A stretch of 64,000 bases of DNA from assembly GCA_029864335.1 (NCBI GenBank), contig JAOTTS010000002.1:1-64000 (forward strand). Reading direction: 5' to 3'. Made by a program: the position numbers and the translations under genes. The notes under the pieces are model-generated. The model saw only the letters and a list, made by a program, of their open reading frames with translations. It ran no database searches and was not told where the DNA came from. This DNA is from Candidatus Nitrosopumilus sp. Lineage in GTDB: Archaea > Thermoproteota > Nitrososphaeria > Nitrososphaerales > Nitrosopumilaceae. Positions 61,026-64,000 of the stretch are shown here, piece after piece. The stretch's first letter is position 1, and every line of letters begins with the position of its first letter.

Positions 61026-62306
61026 ATGGTCTTTGGATGGGGTAAAAAAAAGCAAGATGAAAAACCAATAGAGGAAATTCATGATGGTAAGGAAATTCAT
61101 CTTTCTGATGTGCCACAAATAGTAACAGAACTTGAAGAATTAAGAAAATCTCAAACTCTGTCTGAGATAAAAAATCTTAGGAATGATACTGCACCATTAA
61201 TTGATGATTTGATGAATATTGGAAAAATGCTTGAAAAAGATAATCTAAATGTTGATGATATTGACAAGCATCTAGCAATTATTGTGGTTAGAGGCAAAAA
61301 ACAGGTAATTGATGTAATCAAAAAAGGCGTCACTAGCATTCCTGAAATTTCATCCATTGAGAATGCACAAGAATTAGATTCTACTTTGAATCAAATTTTA
61401 AAAAAAATTGGCGATGTTTTAGGAAGACAAACCAGAGTAATCCATATTTTTGCAAAAAAATACGCTGCGCAATTAAAAAATAATCTTGAAGTGATGAACA
61501 AAAATCATTCAGAAATTCATAAAATTCTAAAAAACTTTGATGACACAAAATCAATTTCTAATGAAATCATGGATTTTCTTACTCAGATCAAAACTCTAAA
61601 AGAAACTCGTACAAAAAATGAAAAAAAGGTAGTTGAAACCAACGAACATGTAGTTTCACTAGAAAAAAAAATCTTGTCCATTCAGGCTTCCATTGAAGAA
61701 ATAAAATCCTCTGACAACTACAAAAAATATCTTGAATTAAAAAAGAGTTTAAATGAATTTAGCAATCAAAGAACAAAAATAAAAAATGAGATTGATACCC
61801 AATTTACAAAAATTTCCCGTCCATTAAGTAGATATGAATACGCTTCATCATTGGACAAGGATCAAAAAAATATTTTGAATAAACTAAATACTGATCCATT
61901 TAAAATCCTTCTACCAAAAAATAAGGATTCTATAATAGTGATTTTAGAAAATGTCCGAAAAGCAGTATCCTCTGAATCTATTTCAGTAAAAGACGTGGAT
62001 AAGACATTGTCTCAAATTACTGAAACTGAGGAGGCACTAGATGGATTTGTTAAGCAGATTTTAGAATATTTTAAAAAATATGAACAACTAGAAAATGATC
62101 TGAATTCTCTAAAACCAAAGAATCTTGCCTCTTTAGAAAATGAACTTGAAAAAAATATTTCTTTTAAAGAGGATGCTGAATTAAAATCCAAAACCATTCT
62201 AAATGAAATAGATGAAATTATCTTGAAGATCCCTCAATTTATTACCAAAATTGAAGAAAAATTAAGACAATTTTCAAATACAAAATACATCTTAAATACA
62301 TCTTAA
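61026..62306 (+). CDS. Long coiled-coil protein, 426 aa
   Basis: After a basic start (MVFGWGKKKQDEK) the chain is charged and almost fully helical, with heptads at 30-130, 175-260 and 300-410. No SMC-type Walker motif or head domain is visible. It is followed 30 bp later by a JAMM protease, and diverges from the SRPBCC gene. The pair may work together; the function is unknown. Confidence 0.6.
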   Translation: MVFGWGKKKQDEKPIEEIHDGKEIHLSDVPQIVTELEELRKSQTLSEIKNLRNDTAPLIDDLMNIGKMLEKDNLNVDDIDKHLAIIVVRGKKQVIDVIKKGVTSIPEISSIENAQELDSTLNQILKKIGDVLGRQTRVIHIFAKKYAAQLKNNLEVMNKNHSEIHKILKNFDDTKSISNEIMDFLTQIKTLKETRTKNEKKVVETNEHVVSLEKKILSIQASIEEIKSSDNYKKYLELKKSLNEFSNQRTKIKNEIDTQFTKISRPLSRYEYASSLDKDQKNILNKLNTDPFKILLPKNKDSIIVILENVRKAVSSESISVKDVDKTLSQITETEEALDGFVKQILEYFKKYEQLENDLNSLKPKNLASLENELEKNISFKEDAELKSKTILNEIDEIILKIPQFITKIEEKLRQFSNTKYILNTS

Positions 62307-62336
62307 ATTAAATTAGTTCAATATTATAGCAATTTT

Positions 62337-62735
62337 GTGATTTTCAAAAAGAAAAATTTTGAACGTAGAGTTATGATTCAAAAAGAAGTACTTGATAGTA
62401 TTCTGTCTTTTTGTCAAATGAAACATCCCAATGAAGGGATTTTGATATTAAAAGGAAAATCAAAGAATGGCGAAATTATGATCGATGGACTTGTAATTCC
62501 TCCATTTAGTGAAACCGGTCCAACTTTTGCAGGTTTTCCCCATTCATTTTTACCCTTTGACATGAGCTATCTTGGAATTGTTCATTCACATCCAAGTGGT
62601 TCTGCAGAACCCTCCGTAACTGATTTGCATAATTTTTTTGGCTTGGTTTCACTTATTGTGAAGTCACCTTATGATGATGATTCTATTTTTGCTTGGGATA
62701 GCAATGGCAATGAAATTCCTCTTTCAATAATCTGA
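62337..62735 (+). CDS. JAMM/MPN+ metalloprotease
   Basis: 132 residues. The zinc motif HSHPSGSAEPSVTD (H-x-H-x7-S-x2-D) is complete, with a Glu in the N-terminal NEGIL segment as the expected catalytic acid. Archaeal JAMM proteins of this size remove SAMP-like ubiquitin-fold modifiers or act as general isopeptidases. The substrate here is unknown. The partner coiled-coil gene is directly upstream. Confidence 0.88.
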   Translation: MIFKKKNFERRVMIQKEVLDSILSFCQMKHPNEGILILKGKSKNGEIMIDGLVIPPFSETGPTFAGFPHSFLPFDMSYLGIVHSHPSGSAEPSVTDLHNFFGLVSLIVKSPYDDDSIFAWDSNGNEIPLSII

Positions 62736-62779
62736 GAATTAAATACTCTGTGGTGTAAACTGAAATTAACTGACAAAAC

Positions 62780-62786
62780 TTTATAA
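62780..62786 (+). promoter_or_regulatory. TATA-like box, membrane zinc-ribbon gene
   Basis: TTTATAA lies about 29 nt before TTG 62812, supporting that leaderless TTG start. Confidence 0.5.
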
Positions 62787-62811
62787 CCTTTTTCAAAGTA
62801 CTTTCATTGAA

Positions 62812-63132
62812 TTGTTTAACTACAAAACTTATTTGCTTTTTCTAGGTGCATCTCTTGCTATTAGCATCGGATTACAGATGGTGCTCCCATTTCCATATGG
62901 ATTGGGTGCTGCACTTGCAATCTTTATTGTCTTTCCACTCTTCTTAAGAAAACGATACATGAGTCGTATGCGCGGATATGGTGGTGATTCTGGAACTGGT
63001 GGTGGATTCTTTGGAATGGGTTCTCAAGGTGGTTCTGGCGGAGTTAGATATGTTTGTCTTGTTTGCAACAACAAACACAAGGGTGGTACTTGTCCACGAT
63101 GTGGATCAAAGACGCAACGTGCAGATTTTTAA
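62812..63132 (+). CDS. Membrane-anchored zinc-ribbon protein, 106 aa
   Basis: Two N-terminal helices (LLFLGASLAISIGLQMVL; GLGAALAIFIVFPLFL) and a Gly-rich linker (GGDSGTGGGFFGMGS) lead to a C-terminal zinc ribbon (CLVC and CPRC). It might hold a soluble partner at the membrane. Starts at TTG 62812. Confidence 0.7.
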   Translation: MFNYKTYLLFLGASLAISIGLQMVLPFPYGLGAALAIFIVFPLFLRKRYMSRMRGYGGDSGTGGGFFGMGSQGGSGGVRYVCLVCNNKHKGGTCPRCGSKTQRADF

Positions 63133-63141
63133 AGAGATACC

Positions 63142-63453
63142 ATGTACCTAGATGAAATCCGTAAAAAAGTAATCTTTCATAATTCTGTTGATGTATGGAT
63201 TGCAGCATGTAATGAAAAAAATATTCCTTGGACAAATACTGATGATTACAAAAAATTCATCGCGTACTTACTCAAAAATAATTTGAATCTCAAGGCGTTT
63301 AATCTGTGTGCTCATGAAGCAGGAGCGACAGATGATGAAAAAACAAAATTTACTGAGATTTTGGCAGAAACTAAAGAAGATCCAAACTCACTGACATATA
63401 CTATCAAACTCAATGACGCAGCTTTGGATATTATTCGAAGTCATAGTTTCTAA
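63142..63453 (+). CDS. Hypothetical protein, 103 aa
   Basis: Helical, soluble, with two Cys (AACNEK, LCAHEAG). It starts 9 bp after the zinc-ribbon gene, probably the same operon. Its stop is adjacent to the convergent ABC permease stop (63453/63454). No family known. Confidence 0.6.
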   Translation: MYLDEIRKKVIFHNSVDVWIAACNEKNIPWTNTDDYKKFIAYLLKNNLNLKAFNLCAHEAGATDDEKTKFTEILAETKEDPNSLTYTIKLNDAALDIIRSHSF

Positions 63454-64000
63454 CTATCTTTTGAGTTTTGGATTAACTATTGCGTCAAGTGCATTTCCAA
63501 TAAATACAAAGGCAAGACCTGTAATTGCAATCATTATCCCAGGTGGCATAATCCACCACCATAATCCTCTTGCAGCTGCTCCAAATGTATTGGCGTCGTG
63601 TAAAATTTGACCCCATGTAGGAAACGATGGATCCCCCAATCCTAGAAAACTTAGGCCTGCTTCAGTTGTTATTGCAGCTGGAACTGAAATAGCAATACTT
63701 GCAAATGCATAGGGGAGTAATTGTGGTAAAATATGTTTGAAAATTATTTTGGAATCTTTTTGACCCATCATGTTTGCAGCATCCACATACCCTCTAGTTT
63801 TAATTTGAAGCGACATACTTCTTGCTACTTTTGCTATTCCTACCCAACCAAAAATCATCAAAAAACCAATCATCAAAAAAATACTGTTGCTAATTGTCAC
63901 TGAAAGTATAATGAGGAATGGTAGTGCTGGTAGTGCATAGATTACATCATTAAATCTCATCATTGTCTCATCTATTTTTTTACCCTTAAATCCTGCATAA
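63454..64000 (-). CDS. ABC transporter permease, DppC/OppC type (5' partial)
   Basis: The frame is open to the right edge (KGKKIDETMMRFNDVIYALPALP), so the N-terminus lies outside. The EAA-loop element is AANMMGQKDSKIIFKHILPQLLP and the conserved TTEAGLSFLGLGDPSFPTWGQIL follows. It has about five helices and is the inner-membrane component of a peptide/nickel-type importer. Partner ATPase and binding protein are not in the window. Confidence 0.9.
   Translation of the reverse strand, partial: YAGFKGKKIDETMMRFNDVIYALPALPFLIILSVTISNSIFLMIGFLMIFGWVGIAKVARSMSLQIKTRGYVDAANMMGQKDSKIIFKHILPQLLPYAFASIAISVPAAITTEAGLSFLGLGDPSFPTWGQILHDANTFGAAARGLWWWIMPPGIMIAITGLAFVFIGNALDAIVNPKLKR

Noticed and set aside
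60949-61116. N-terminal extension of the SRPBCC protein
   Set aside because: It overlaps the start of the divergent coiled-coil gene; TATA spacing favours ATG 60948.

Overview
The window looks like a chromosomal segment of a low-GC marine ammonia-oxidising archaeon (Nitrososphaerota, Nitrosopumilus-like). The basis is the gene set: CdvA cell-division protein, TFB, FEN-1, a proteasome beta subunit, PAC2, CofE (F420), an archaeal-type TrmI, an archaeal Thi4 and a PUA-domain protein. Many genes also carry a TATA-like box 25-30 nt before the start codon (leaderless transcripts), and TTG or GTG starts are common. I see no rRNA, CRISPR array or insertion sequence. There is one tRNA, a class II tRNA-Ser(CGA).

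Layout. 0-5.9 kb is an accessory patch: the 3' part of a histone-H1-like basic protein built of repeats, a DUF389 membrane protein, a decayed MscS gene, two mini-proteins and a Kef-type antiporter separated from its CBS domain by a one-base gap in a G run. 5.9-20.5 kb is mostly conserved metabolism and signalling: HAD phosphatase, CofE, PHP esterase, TusA and cysteine synthase, thioredoxin reductase, a CBS/universal-stress/HPF-like group, malate dehydrogenase, Thi4, siroheme sulfite reductase with a double rhodanese, and a TPR protein. TusA, cysteine synthase, sulfite reductase, rhodanese and Thi4 together form a sulfur-assimilation neighbourhood.

20.6-22.8 kb holds the most striking gene, a 606-residue protein with 141 uninterrupted collagen Gly-X-Y triplets. 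A 36-residue basic peptide lies opposite it across a shared hairpin terminator. 23-31.9 kb carries a DRG-type GTPase, membrane proteins, phosphoglycolate phosphatase, ArgS, a CBS-like protein, PAC2 and an intact MscS. 32-36.5 kb is sparse: a PNPOx-like pseudogene, an ATP-cone/nuclease protein, zinc-ribbon mini-proteins and a possible structured RNA. 36.5-48.5 kb is core: TrmI, NnrD, M20 peptidase, a proteasome beta subunit lacking the usual Thr1, a Mut7-C protein, PUA, homoserine dehydrogenase, MsrB, a ThyX-like protein, CdvA and Acs.

48.5-60.1 kb is accessory again, with tiny Cys-rich proteins, a TFB, FEN-1, the tRNA, a TIMP/netrin-like secreted-protein remnant and small membrane proteins. 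Several genes here are broken by one-base indels or amber codons. 60.1-64 kb has an SRPBCC protein, a coiled-coil plus JAMM-protease pair, a membrane zinc-ribbon protein and the 3' part of an ABC permease running off the end.

Two general patterns stand out. Cys-rich mini-proteins under about 75 residues are unusually numerous. Reading-frame damage is confined to accessory genes while the conserved genes are intact, which argues against simple random sequencing error.
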